NCBI GenBank assembly: GCA_000442015.1
Contig: KE560523.1
Coordinates: 44,216-108,215 of the forward strand
Reading direction: 5' to 3'
DNA: 64,000 nucleotides
Origin: Rozella allomycis CSF55
Taxonomy: Eukaryota; Rozellomycota
Under the pieces are notes generated by a model. The model had not been told where the DNA came from and ran no database searches. It saw nothing but the letters and a program-made list of their open reading frames with translations. The translations under genes were made by a program, and so were the position numbers. Shown in pieces: positions 9,801 to 22,330 of the stretch (position 1 is its first letter; each line of letters opens with the position of its first letter).

Positions 9801-12800
9801 TTATTGAAATTTCCATTCAATGATTTCGTTTCTTGAACAAGTGAGAAGCCAATCTAAATTTGAATCCAAAATAACAAATTTGGCTTCTTCACTGTGAGCC
9901 AGAATATCATGAAATGCGCCAGACTCTAAATCAATTGCAGTGATGAATGGCGAATTATTGCACGCACCAATGGCAAAATTCATACATGGAGAAATTTCAA
10001 GTGAATTTAAAACTCTTGGCAATTTCAAAGTTCTAAAAACCTGCTTTAGATTAATTTATAGTTAATACTTTCCGTTCAGGTATTGAATACATTTGGATTA
10101 CTGCATTGGAGCTTGTCAACACTATTGAATCGTGGCCAATGAATGCACCAATTAAATTTCCCGTCTAATCAGCAAAGATAAAACATAATTTACATTTAAA
10201 TTATTGAATGTGATCCAATCCACTAGTAAATAATCATTAGAGGTCCAATTCATTTCCCACAATGATGAACGATGGTCGCTGCAACAAACAAGCATAAACG
10301 AACAATTTTCTTTGAATGGATGATCTTTGATATTTATGCAATTTATTTCAGATCCCTTGTGTTCTTTAAGAACATTGAGAGTGGCTCCAGTGTGAACATT
10401 TGACAAGCTGACAAACCCTTGATCGTTTCCACTAATTAAAATTGAATCATTTAATAGATTGAAATATTTTTTACTTGAATAAAATTTAATGTTTGTTATT
10501 TTTGATTTGCTTGGTTGGAATTCGCTAATCTTTTTTTCAGTTTCAATGTCAAAGACTTTGATTGAACCATCACTGAATCCTACAGCTACCAGAGTTTCAT
10601 TGGAAAGAGAAATTGATGAACAATTCTTATTTAAATTATTAAAAGAATTTTACTTTTAAATCTTCAATGTTTAAAGTTTTGCAATGCCATTCATCATCAA
10701 TTTTGGTTCTTAAACAAAGTTTTCCATTTTCATGAATTGACGCAACAATAGAATCATTGCTAGTAATATCTACTAGATTTTGAAAGGAAGAAATAAATTC
10801 AACAATTTCATTTCCATCCTTTTCAGACGCTTGCCAAATAGACCCATCGCTTAAACAAACAAACCCCTTCCATTTAAAATTGAATGCTTATTTACATCGT
10901 TGTTATCATTGAAATCAATTAATTCAATTGAAAGATTAAAATTCTTTTCAAAGATTAAAGAAACTTCATTTTCTATAAAATTTTGTTCATGTTTCTCAAC
11001 CCATTCAGCAATTTTCCAACACCGCAAAGATCCATTCAAATTTCCAGTAAAGATTTTCCTGTCAATTACATAAAGAGAATCTTTTAAATACTTTTAATTA
11101 GAATTACTTATTGCAATGTTATCAACAGACCATGAGAGAATGCATTGACCTTTCCTTGAATCCCATAATCCAACCAAACCATTATTGGTGGTTGTTATTA
11201 AAAGATTGCTGGAATCTTGTTTGAATTTTATATTTGTAAATTCACATTCTGTCCAATCACAAGGCAAAATAGATTCTCTCTACCATTTGAACATTATTTC
11301 ATTTCATACCATGAAAGTCAATTTCTCATTGTAAATTCTCCAGAATAATAATTTATTTTTACAACAAACAACAAATTCATTATCACAGTTGGGATCAAAT
11401 TCAAAATTTTTAATCTCTTCATCCAAATCAACTGTAGAATGTATCACCCCTGAATTATAGTTTATTAAATTCATTTGATTGGAAACAACAAGAATAAATG
11501 GATTATTAGGAACAAATTTTATAAATTTTATATAATCAGAATTGCAAGTTAAAATTCTTTCACAAATTGCTGTTTCCAAATTCCAAAGTCTAATTATAGA
11601 ACCCCGGTTTCTAGATTCAACAGCCGCTAAAATAATCTTTTAAAAGGAATTACCAATGTATTCCATATTGCAACAAAAAGAAGAAATTTTGTTTACATAA
11701 TTTGAAGCTTCTCTGTAAATTTTCTGATTTTGTGTGGCAATCTCTTCAGCTACAATTAAATTCCCACAAGAATAAATTATTTGATTATTCTTTTAAGGAT
11801 GTCAATGTAAATTTACTGATTTGTTCCAATGAAAGGGTGTTTGAATTGTTGACTGTGAAGATAAAACTTTAACGATTGAAACACAACAATCTTCACTTGG
11901 CACAAGAAAACTAATTTTAAAATAGATTTAATAAATTACGCATCTTGAGTTGTTAATTCCTTTATTTCACTTGTTTCAATTTCATTAAATTCTATTTCTG
12001 GTTCTGGTAATGCAATTTGTTGTGGTAATTCGATTTGTGGATCCTTCCTTGTAAGGTTAAGAATGGAATATTCTAGAATGACGCCACTTGTATAGAAAAT
12101 GTAAAGATTATTTTTAATGATTGAAAGATCAAGAATATTTGAATTTGGTATTAAGATTCTCTAATAGAATTGAAAAAGAAAAAGATTTACTTGTGGGAGT
12201 GTGAGCTTGTCTGAAATGATTGAAATGTTTAATTCATTAGGATATTCATTTAAAATGTAGAAAATTTTATTCTCATTGAATGTGAAATGTTTAATTGTTT
12301 CGTCTGATTTGAAAATGTTAATCTTTCTTGTAACTTTAAATGATTCTCTATCAACAAATAAAATTAATCCATTTCTATAAACAAATATGGCACTCTTTAA
12401 ACTCATCAAACATAGATTTACTTTATAATATTTAGAATAGAAAATCTTTAAAACATTTCTAGCGTCAATCTTTATTTTCCCAATTTCATCACTCTCAAAA
12501 TCTCTCAAAATAAAATAATCTTCAACCCCTTCATACCCATGCAATATAACAGATCCCAATGTAGAAACTAAACTAAACTTTCTTTATAATCAAAACACAA
12601 AACTAATACCCTCTCCAATCTTTTTTAACAATGCCACACTTTTTAAACCCATTTTGATCTATTTTATAAAATACTAGTTTTGTTTCTCCAAACGTCATAA
12701 AACTTTTTTCATCGTCGGAGATTAAAATTCTAGTAACACGTGAGTTGTGTGGCTTTTGTTCTGAAATATATTTAGAATTGAAATCAAACAACTTTATTAT

Positions 12801-14939
12801 TCCATTTTGATAACCAAAAATAATATATTTAGAAGAAGCAGCGAGTGATGAAACAGATTCAAATCCATTTTCACTCTTCCATCTTCTTTGATTTCCATTC
12901 TTTAATAAATGCGAAATCACTCCATTTTCATAACAAAGAAACGCTCCATTGTTTTTTGATAATGAAAAATATTTCAACGTTGAATTACTTTGAGACCAAC
13001 TCTGAATCTATTTATTGAAAGTAAATCTAAATTTTTTACCTTCTTCTTATCCAACGTTTCTTTACTGTAACAAATCATACTTCCACTCTGGAATAAAACA
13101 AGAATTCCTTGATTCGTTTTAAATAGTTTACAAGGGCACTCTTCCCCAGTCAGATCTAATCGTTTAGAATAATACAATTCATTATTTCTTATTATTGACA
13201 ATTTCTTATCTCTTGTTGAAACTAGAATTGTTTCCTTTTCAATTAAAATATCAATAATGGGGCTATACATTTCAATTGTTTCTACCAGCTCTCCATTGTC
13301 ATGATTCATTAAATACAATTGACCCAACTCTGTTCCAACTACAATTAAATAAATTCCATTCTATCTTTATCATTAATAACATTTACTTGCTTTATAAATT
13401 CTATCTTTTTAATTTCACTCGTTGATGGGAGTTTAAATGAGAATGACTTTAACCTTGAATCTCCAATAGTCCAACACTTGATTCCCAAATTTCCAACAGT
13501 ATAAAATGTATTTGATTTAAACTTTGATGCATAGAATTTATAAACAACAACATCCCCATAGAAATTCAACTTCTTTTCTAATCTAACACCCCTGCCATCT
13601 TTCACAACATTATACACAACAAATGATGTTCTATCTACAATCTATTAAAAGAATTTAATCTACTTTGTGATTCTCTTCCCCTCACAATTATCATCGATTG
13701 ATCCACACTTGCTATAATCCCAAGTGGATTCTCAACACACGAAAATACATTCAAACATTCTTTGCTTTTAACATCCCACACCCTCAACAATGACGGCTTT
13801 GTCTGGACAGAAAATATAAAATCATCTGTAACACAAACATCAACTATTTCCCCAGAATGTCCAATTATCTCTTTATATTTATTAGAATTCAAATTAAAAC
13901 TAATCATNTAAAATCTTCTTGGCTTACAATATACTCATCACTGCCCTCATTCACTCTAAACAATTCGCAATTCACACATCCTAAAACTTTATTCAATTCA
14001 ACTCCACAAGAATAATTCATCAAATTATTTTCAGATCCCTCATTCTTGGAAATAATCTCATTATTGGAAATACTCGCATTTTCTATCACTGGATACTCCA
14101 CACCCAATCTCTGCTCATTAACACCCTTCGTCGCAACATTGTATTCTTTCCACGATTTAGTAAACACATTCGCCTCATTCAAAGAATACCAATCATACCA
14201 ATCATCCCACTGTCCATCCTTAAAGTTTGGATACTTTACATCCCTAGGAAACGTCTTTCATCACCCTAATCAATTCTTACCATTCTCTTCAGCGCATTCT
14301 GTGACAATATTGCATCCCTAAATACTATACTAGAACCTATTTTTATTTCTTTTAAACCGCGATAGCCCCTCCTAGTAAATCTCATCGCCAAATCATTCAA
14401 GTTCAAATACAAAATGCTCCAATGACCCTTTTTGGATATCTCAATTAATATATTGGCTTTTGTATGTTCCTTATTAATTAAATCCTATTAATATACAATT
14501 TTGGTTTGCTTGATATTGGTCGAAATGTTNTTTTGGTTTGTTTGACATTGGTCGAAATGTTTATTCTAAATGACATTCCACCCTCCACCTGCATCGCAAC
14601 TTCCATACTCAAATCCAGATTGTCAACAGGCTTCCACTGCAAATACAAGTGCCCTCGTTTATGAGATAACCTCGTCAACGTTTCAGATGGCAAAATTGTG
14701 TAATTGTTGTGTACTGAATGCTTTCCTTTGATTCTAAACACTGGCTTTCCTATAGTCCTATCCTGTCTGAAAATTATGAAGCGAGCGTACCATAATTTGA
14801 GTCACATTGCCCTTCTTTTCGAGCCATTGGTTATCAGATTTAATTGATAATTGTTTCAAGAGGGATATGACAGATTCTGATGAATACAAAGCATCTTTTG
14901 TTCCTTTTAAATTTTAATTTCGCTATCACCTTCTGTCAT
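9801..14939 (-). CDS. WDR90: WDR90/POC16-like centriolar WD40 protein with N-terminal CFAP20-like (DUF667) domain
   Basis: Large protein, about 1500 residues, in a dozen or more exons. The N-terminal domain (NQWLEKKGNVTQIM / TIGKPVFRIKG ... NNYTILPSETLTRLSHKRGHLYLQW) matches the CFAP20/DUF667 domain that binds the microtubule wall. The rest is rows of degenerate WD40 repeats (e.g. IIGHSGEIVDVCVTDDFIFS...LRVWDV; LRCWKI near the end). In animals and Chlamydomonas this protein lines the centriole inner scaffold, so its presence predicts a flagellated stage. The start ATG at 14939 relies on a 26-nt first intron with GTGATA. Two Ns (13908, 14530) fall inside; the second is flanked by a 31-nt duplication. 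Individual repeat borders were not mapped. Confidence 0.82.
14499..14561. repeat. Near-identical 31-nt repeat around a single N (assembly join)
   Basis: The stretch ending tattggtcgaaatgtt before the N at 14530 is repeated after it with two mismatches. It lies inside a WDR90 exon and doubles a few codons. Confidence 0.8.
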
Positions 14940-15201
14940 GATGTTTTGATTTCAATAATTTCGCAAATGGCAAACAAGGAGTATGTGTTTTAAAACTTAT
15001 TCTAAAGATTGTATCTTAATGGAAAAATGATTTAATGCTACCTTTTTTCTCTGGGTAAATCAAGATCGGAAATGATGAATAAAGAGTATCATATTTTCTC
15101 TGCTAATATAATTATGTCTAATTTATCACCCAAAATTGCCATACTATTATCTGGACCAATCATGCCAATGAAGTCAAATGCTGAGCCTCACAAATTGCGT
15201 C

Positions 15202-16211
15202 ATGTTAAATTCCGATGAATTCAAAATTAAAGCGGGTTTGGCTCAAATGCTAAAGGTAAGTACTCTCAGCCTATTAAACTCAAGGGTGGTGTTATTATGG
15301 ACGTAGTAAATGTGGAGCAAGCAATGATTGCGGAAAAAGCTGGCGCTTGTGCCGTAATGGCGTTAGAGAGAGTGCCAGCGGATATAAGAAAGGATGGTAC
15401 ACTACAAATATTCATGCAACTAAGGTGGAATAGCAAGAATGAGTGATCCGTCAATGATAACTGCCATCAAAAACGCAGTGTCAATCCCAGTGATGGCAAA
15501 AGCACGTATTGGCCACTTTGTTGAAGCTCAGGTAAAACAAATCTTTTAAATTCATAGATTTTACAAGCATTGGATATAGACTACATTGATGAAAGCGAAG
15601 TGCTAACCCCGGCTGATGAAAAGAATCACATTGAAAAGCATTCGTTTCAAATACCGTTTGTATGCGGTTGTAGAAATTTGGGAGAAGCTTTGAGAAGAAT
15701 ATCTGAAGGCGCTGCTATGATAAGAACAAAAGGAGAGGCAGGGTAATTCGTTTAATTCGACATTTTTTAGAACCGGAAACATTGTAGAAGCTGTTCGCCA
15801 CTGTAGGGCATTGAAAACTGAAATAAAATACCTTCAATCTCTGGATCTTTCAGAGAGATATGCATTTGCTAAAGAAATTGGAGCCAGTATTGAATTAGTT
15901 AATGCCACTGCTAATTTGGGACGATTGCCCGTAGTCAACTTTGCAGCCGGTATCTTTTATCAAAATTATCAAAAGGTGGTATTGCAACGCCAGCAGATGC
16001 TGCGATGATGATGCAACTTGGAATGGATGGAGTGTTTGTGGGATCAGGCATTTTCAAATCTGAAGATCCAGCGGCGAGAGCTAAGGCGATGGTTATGGCT
16101 GTAACTAATTATGATGATCCAAGCGTTTTGGCTGAAATCAGCAAGAATCTAGGCAGCGCCATGGCAGGATCAAACATTGATGATAAAACGTTCTCTAATA
16201 GAGGATGGTGA
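15202..16211 (+). CDS. SNZ1: Pyridoxal 5'-phosphate synthase lyase subunit (PDX1/SNZ/PdxS)
   Basis: Makes vitamin B6 (PLP) from ribose 5-phosphate, glyceraldehyde 3-phosphate and ammonia supplied by the glutaminase SNO/PDX2, which is not in this window. Spliced length is 290 residues, full length for the family. Key residues sit at the textbook positions: Asp24 (VIMDVV), Lys81 ([10 protein letters not shown]) and Lys149 ([12 protein letters not shown]). The phosphate-binding [16 protein letters not shown] and GSGIF motifs follow. Five introns of 26-29 nt sum to a coding length that is an exact multiple of three. Keeping this pathway means the organism need not take all its B6 from outside. 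Confidence 0.97.
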
Positions 16212-16287
16212 TAAACTTTGAATAAATATTTTATTAAAACTCCTATAGCATTTGATTTGAACTTGATTCGACCTTGATTGTGATGAT

Positions 16288-16855
16288 TCATCGAACGGAA
16301 TGAAACGATCTTCTATGAGATGATTGGTTACTTCTCGGAAAGAGCGAATTTCTAACCGGCGTCAATGGTGGAACATAGCTTTTAATCTTAATCATTTGAA
16401 AATTAATGTTATNAATATAGTTTTTAATCTTAATCATTTGAAAATTAATGTTATACTTGACTATATCTTTTGAATTTCTGGCCACGTTTAAGAAGTTCTG
16501 TTTGAATGGTTTGAGCAATATGAACATGTATGTAAGATGTTGGTATCTCTTGAAAAAAGTCATCGTCTTCTAACTCTGTGTCTGACACCAAGTCAACTAT
16601 TTCTATTGACGCGTTGTTGCTGTTCTTGAACTTTGGCTGTACAGAGTTTGTCTTTATTGGAATTTCAAGCATTTCTTTGAAAGATTTATTGTTTATGATT
16701 TCATTATTATTAATAGGTTGTTCTAATTCAATAAGATCGTCTTCGGCTTTTTTCTGTTTAGTGGTACTTTCAAATTCGCAGACTGGTTTGCACAAAAAAG
16801 ATTTTGTTGAAAGTACAAAGGTTAAACCCTGTATTTCATATGTTTTAAGTGACAT
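16288..16855 (-). CDS. Hypothetical protein, acidic middle
   Basis: About 150-180 residues; the family is not recognised. It begins MSLKTYEIQGLTFVL. The middle has a polar, acidic stretch (IEIVDLVSDTELEDDDFF, reminiscent of a SUMO-interacting IVDLV core followed by acids). The end is basic (RGQKFKRYSQ, then SSHRRSFHSVR). A 28-nt intron is predicted after RYSQ. The N at 16413 with a 35-nt duplication corrupts the last exon. The SIM-like core hints at a nuclear protein, which is inference. Confidence 0.6.
16379..16454. repeat. Near-identical repeat around a single N (assembly join)
   Basis: The block tttttaatcttaatcattt...ttat occurs on both sides of the N at 16413. Consistent with overlapping contig ends that were not merged. 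Confidence 0.8.
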
Positions 16856-16951
16856 TAAAGTCAAAAAAAGATGAAATCTTAAATACGAAAAATCGGGCGG
16901 TGATTCAACAAAAAGGGCAAAGTTAGATTTATTTATGGAAGAATCAAAAGT

Positions 16952-19786
16952 CTACGCTGATTGTTTTCTATGTCTCGGAATATTGTGTTGATGAAATTGA
17001 TCGGCTGTAAGTTTTACCACCTTATAAATCCAACCAGCCTGTGTTTCAATTTAAGTAAGATATTACTTGAGGCGTAGATATGATAATTTGTCGTTTCTTG
17101 GTATAATCATCTACCGCCATCACAAATAAATCTGTAGAGGAGTTCGTAGTGAAAGAAGCCAAATATTTGAATGGAACGAAGTCTTCTACGATTGAATCGT
17201 CCTTTCTAATTATATGGACACTTGTGTTATTGCATGCGATCCAAACGTCAGTTGAACTGGCTGGAAGACTCTTTCGGCCTCTTGAATCTTGGACCTTGTT
17301 TTGCTCAAAAGAAGATATTAAAATTCCATGAAAGAATACAGACCCATAAAAATCAAATTTATGACAGGTACGAATATACTGAAGAGCACACTCTGCCTGT
17401 GACACTCCATTAAGTAAAGCATATGACTCAATGACGGCATTTCGGAGGTCACTGGGCTTATTTTCGCCTATGAAATAAGGAGGAAAAAGTCTCGGAATGA
17501 GTTTACTGAGTATGTACTAAAGTAATGTGTACCTTATTTTGCCGATTGTTTCTTTTTCATCAAGAAAATCCCCTTCGGTAAATTGCAAATATAAGGCAGC
17601 CAAATGACCCAGTATATTAAGTTCTCTGCATGGATATTGCCCTTTTATTATATGGTAATGTGCCTGTGGTAATATTTGAACATTCATACTTGATGCATTA
17701 GTAACCGCAGTGCAACAGGATCATTTATATATTCTTCGTCAATAGACCTTATGCTAATTCTTTTTTTGAAGTTAAATGTCATGGCGGGCGTTTCGGAGTT
17801 TGGATGTATTTGAGCATATTTTGAGTAGCTTTCAGTCCATTTATTTTCTACTCTTGAAATTAACAAATCTTTGCTTAACGATATTTCTATTTTATGCGCA
17901 TATGATGGACCTACCGAAAGTCTCGCAGGCCGCCCAAAGTGAAAATAGCCTATACGAGGATTCCAGCAAGCCTAACTTTGAACAAATTAATTCGAATGCT
18001 CTTGCAACTGTCACATTCTCAGATACACATATTGTAACAATAGCGTCATCGCAACATTTTACATTGATTGCCTTATTTTCGAGCATTTTTGCCTATCCGA
18101 TATTTTATATTATAGTAGCATACAAGTTTTCCCGTCTTCTTTATTAGTGTGTATTTCTGAAAGGCTTCTAATGTGCATAGCAGCGGACATTCATCGTCGT
18201 CTAGAAATCTGATAATGTCGCCTAAAGTATATTAATCGGGTGCAACGTACCATCTTTAGCAATGCATAATGCGTATCTTGTATACTCTTCTACTGGAATT
18301 CGGTATTTTTTCAAGATTAATTTTATGACTTCTGATGTAATATGTTCATCGGTTATTCTGAGTGTTTTCATGGGTTCCGATGGCCTTATTTTATCTGCAT
18401 ATACTAGAAACTATAATGCATTGATCATACTTTTTATTTCTCTTATCTTTTAAATTTGAACATTTCACTTACTGTAACTGGCGATTCCGGACATGGATTA
18501 AGGTTGTGAGCTGTGGATATCCTTTTTAGTTTGAATAATCCTTTCCCTTTGGGGTCAATACTACGAGAATTATGAGTAAAAGAATTTCTTCGTCTTGTAA
18601 GATCAACAAATGCATTAGGTTCTTTAGTTTCGGATGCACTTCTGTTTCGTGCTTTAGGTATCGAGTCACCATTATTTTGACTCATTGGAAATTGATTCCC
18701 TGTAAGCTTTACAACATTTGACGTACTATAATTTGGAAATCCTTCCGCGGACTTCTTAACCAACGTGCGATCTTGTCTCCCATCAGGTATAAAAAAGTCT
18801 TCATCAAGTGACTTTATTTTCGATTTCATCTTCCCTTTGACCGTATACGCTTCATAAAATTGATTTTCCTTAATAATATTTGATAACTTGACTGTTTCAT
18901 CATCATAAACATTCGAATTGTCATTTGTCGGTACTGCATCTTCACGCTCGCAAATTACATCTAACGCAAATGATTCCATAACTTCTGTTATTCGATCCTT
19001 GAAGTTAAATATTGAATATCTCTTATCGATTTCGCTAATGTAAGATTCTGAATAATGCAATGCCTGTAACCATTGTATCCACTCAATGTCATTGGTGAAA
19101 TAGAAAGTACAGTCGTTTATTACCATGCTTGGTAAAACGGTAGCTTTATTTTCAAAAATTATGTCTTCTCTGCATAGAATGTATTCTGCTATGCTTTGTT
19201 GCATAAATTCCTTGTGCAATGTCAGAATTCCTTCAGACAGTTCCATGAAGAATGTATACAACTTAAAAAGTATGAAATTTGATATTACCTGGTTATTTTC
19301 TGAATAATAATATAGATAGCTCATATACTCACCATTGTCAATGTTTATGTACTCATCTCTTTGTTGTAAATAGTCATTAGTATTTAGGTGTTCCAATTTT
19401 TCTGCAATATAGTAATTATACAATGCCTTTGTTAAAGCTGTTTTCCATTCATAGACTTTGGCATCCGAGATGCATTTCAGATGAACTTCGAAAACACCAG
19501 GGACAACGATCATGAATTCGTCAGAGTCAAGGCTTTCGTTGACCTCTTTAGCCAAAAATTTTGAATTAAAAGAAAGCTATTGTTCACTTATTAGATCAAC
19601 TTTACTTGGTAACATTCCATTTCAATTTCACTCTCATCAGATGTAAATCTCAACAAGCAATTGTCTCGCAGCCAGAATATATAAAGAAAGAAATTGTTAC
19701 TTGAAATAACCATACTTATAATCTGATGTCTTGTTGAATTTGTATGCCAGATAGGTTTCTATTGAATATTTTTCTATTTCAACCAT
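16952..19786 (-). CDS. PH - RA - FERM multidomain protein
   Basis: About 800-850 residues from ATG 19786 to TAG 16952. The order is: a PH domain (KYGYFK...LRDNCLLRF ... FMIVVPGVFEVHLKCISDAKVYEWKTALTKAL), then a probable second PH-like part (CTFYFTNDIEWIQWLQAL). A low-complexity linker rich in Ser, Arg and Lys follows, then a Ras-association-like ubiquitin fold (MKTLRITDEHITSEVIKLILKKYRIP...ALCIAKDG). Last is a FERM-like module: F1 with NVTVARAFELICSKLGL, a middle lobe with ALQYIRTCHKFDFYGSVFF, and an F3/PH-like C-lobe ending AGWIYKVVKLTADQF. FERM proteins link membranes to actin and are absent from most Dikarya. Domain names rest on pattern, so the exact subfamily is open. Confidence 0.7.
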
Positions 19787-19876
19787 TGTTTTTGTTATGA
19801 AACGGTCAAATTAAGATGGTAACCGATACCGCGCAAAAACAGGGCAAGGAGTATTAAAAATATTTTTTATATACAT

Positions 19877-20519
19877 TTAAATAAATCCGTTTGGGGTAAT
19901 AATATGATCCAATTTAACGTCGTGGCTCTCTGTGGGAACATTTTCGATAATTTGACTGTCAAAGCAAAGTGCTACTAAAATTTGCGAGGCTTTGATCTAT
20001 ATTACTTGTAGTGATATCTTTTTTTTGGCCCAGGAATCGGTCGTAATACCCCATTCCGTACCCGAGACGGTGTTTACTAGTGTCGAATGCTAATCCAGGG
20101 ACCAACACCAAATCAATAAAATGATTAAATGCGGTAATTTTTTGAAGAGCTTCGTTAACCTCAAATGACTTGATTCCGAATCTATCCCGACTCAATGCTT
20201 CATATTCCTCCATACTGTTTAATTGCACCATGTGAAGCCGTTTTTCATATATAAAAGGTATCATGCATGTTTTGTTTGAAAGAAAAATATTTTCCAATAT
20301 TGAATAAGTATTTATCTCATGGGGAAGGCTCAAAAACGTAGATATTGTGCGCGCTTTTTGATAGATTTTCGAATTAACTAGATGATTTTGCACCTTCAAA
20401 CCTATTCCATAATTTAATTTTATTTTACTCTGAAAATGCCTATCTTCGTCCTTCATTTGATAAAGTAGTCGCTTCATTGTATCGCGAAGCTCTTTTTTTG
20501 CTACCTTTATGGAATCCAT
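19877..20519 (-). CDS. FAU1: 5-formyltetrahydrofolate cyclo-ligase (MTHFS/FAU1)
   Basis: Converts 5-formyl-THF to 5,10-methenyl-THF with ATP, the route that returns folinic acid to the one-carbon pool. 203 residues after one 31-nt intron. It carries the family marks: an N-terminal KKELRDTMKRLL helix, the STFLSLPHEINT block, and VPGLAFD...RLGYGMGYYDRFL, whose glycine-rich loop binds ATP and substrate. The last exon gives DVKLDHIITPNGFI, matching the usual DxxVDxIIT end. It is divergent from BRF1 with 39 bp between ATGs. Confidence 0.95.
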
Positions 20520-20558
20520 TTATTATATAATGTATAAACTGTCTTGGATATTTTAAAA

Positions 20559-22235
20559 ATGACATTACTACATATTTATAGTGCCACTTTACAAGCAAAG
20601 ACTCAGCCACTTATGCAAAGTAACCAACAGAATAGTCTATCTTGTCCACACTGTAGTTCTGTTGATATTGAAATTAACGGAGCTGAAGGAATAGCCTTTT
20701 GCTCCAATTGTGGAACCGTAAGATAATGATAAAGCAACAAATCAGGTGTTGGAAGAAAATACTATTGTTTCGGAAGTTACGTTTCAAGAATTAGGAAACG
20801 GAGGAACAGCATTACAAGGGCAGTTTGTTTCTGCTGATGGTGGTTTAAGAATGATGAATAATCCATTTGGAAAAAGATTAAATGCACAAGAATCAAGACA
20901 AGTAACTATAGGGATTGGAAGGAGGAGAATTCAAATGTTAGCCTCTGTTGTAAAGTTAAATGAGCATCACGTCGATATGGCACACAGATGGTTTATATTA
21001 GCGTTAGAAAATAACTTTACTAGAGGCAGAAAGGCTCAAAATGTTGCGGCAGCCTGTTTATATATTGTTTGCAGGACTGAAAAAACCTCTCGTAATTAGA
21101 AATTGTTTTTGTTAAAAGATTTATTGATAGATTTCGCTGAAGCTTTGAGAACAAATGTCTATTATTTAGGGAATACTTTTCTTAAATTGACGCGTGTTTT
21201 AAGCGTTGAAATTCCTTTAATAGATCCATCATTGTATATTCCAAGGTTTGCTGCAAAATTGGATTTTGGTGAGAACACGCAAGTTGTGACAAATACAGCA
21301 CTACGACTGGTTTCAAGAATGAAGAGAGATTGGCTGCAAGTTGGAAGGCGCCCAAATGGTCTTTGCGGAGCAAGTAATAAATAGTGATAAAATTGAAAGG
21401 TTTATTGATTGCAGCAAGAATGAATGAAATAACAAATCTTGATCCCAATGAAGTCGCCAAAGTCGTTAAAGTTTGTCTTGGAACAATACGAAAACGCTTA
21501 AAAGAATTTCAACAAACCCCATCAGCGAAACTTACTGTGGAAGAATTTAATGATGTTTGGTTAGAACAGGAATCGAATCCACCTTGCTTTAAAACTGAAG
21601 AAATCACTAATAAAGTTATAGATTCATTAGATGGGGTAGATGAAGCTGTTGATGATGATCTAATAGTTCCAACAAAAATTCTTCAAATTAAAAACGAAAA
21701 TTCACAAAATCTTTTGGCGCCATTGTCACAAAAACAAAAGGAAATCTTAGAAGTCCCTGATGATGAAGTAGAATGGTCAGATTTAGATGATGATGAAGTT
21801 TCCACATGTTTATTAAATCAATTCGAAATTGAGCTTCGTACAAATGTCTGGACTGATTTAAACAAAGATTATTTGGAGGAACAAATGGAGAAGAGGAAAT
21901 TAGAAACTGATACAAAAGATGTCGTAAAGGTTAAAAAGCCAAGGAAGAAAAGAGAGAAAAAAGAACCAATCGAGGCTGCGACTGCTGAAGAAGCCGCAAG
22001 GCAAACTTTAGCAAAGAAATTTTCCAAAAAGATAAATTACGACGCCCTCTCTGACATGTTCAAACCTGTTACACCTGATTCTGCAATTAATTCACCAAAT
22101 ATCCAAAAAGCAAGTCCAAACGATGAAGCTCTTGAAGAGTCTGAAGTAGAAGATGAAATAGAAGATTCTGGCAATTATTCTTCTGCAAGAAAAGCTTTAG
22201 GTTATAACAACTTTGAAGATGAAGATTTTGATTAA
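20559..22235 (+). CDS. BRF1: RNA polymerase III factor TFIIIB subunit Brf1
   Basis: Brf1 is the TFIIB-related subunit of TFIIIB; it recruits Pol III to tRNA and 5S genes. The N-terminal zinc ribbon reads CPHC...CSNC, followed by two cyclin-like repeats (RRRIQMLASVVKLNEHHVDMAHRWF; RPNGLCGASLLIAARM). The C-terminal Brf1 homology block is acidic (VEWSDLDDDEVSTCLLNQFEIELRTNVWTDLNKDYLE). Three introns (26-28 nt) join the ribbon to the first repeat and split the repeats. The region downstream of the homology block is charged and less conserved. ATG 20559 is 39 bp from FAU1; an ATG a few codons downstream is also possible. Confidence 0.95.
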
Positions 22236-22330
22236 AATTAATAAAGAATGCATTTCTATTTTATTGCTACATTTATTCACATTTTCACAATATTTATTTT
22301 ATTCACAATATTTACTTTATTCATGACCTT

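Noticed and set aside
14499-14561. Short tandem repeats around the Ns as real repeats or recombination sites
   Set aside because: They occur only at Ns, disrupt conserved coding sequence, and vanish when one copy is dropped; an assembly join explains them better.
15071-15214. 47-codon plus-strand frame before PDX1
   Set aside because: Short, no clear family; it overlaps the PDX1 start and may be chance. Not listed as a gene.
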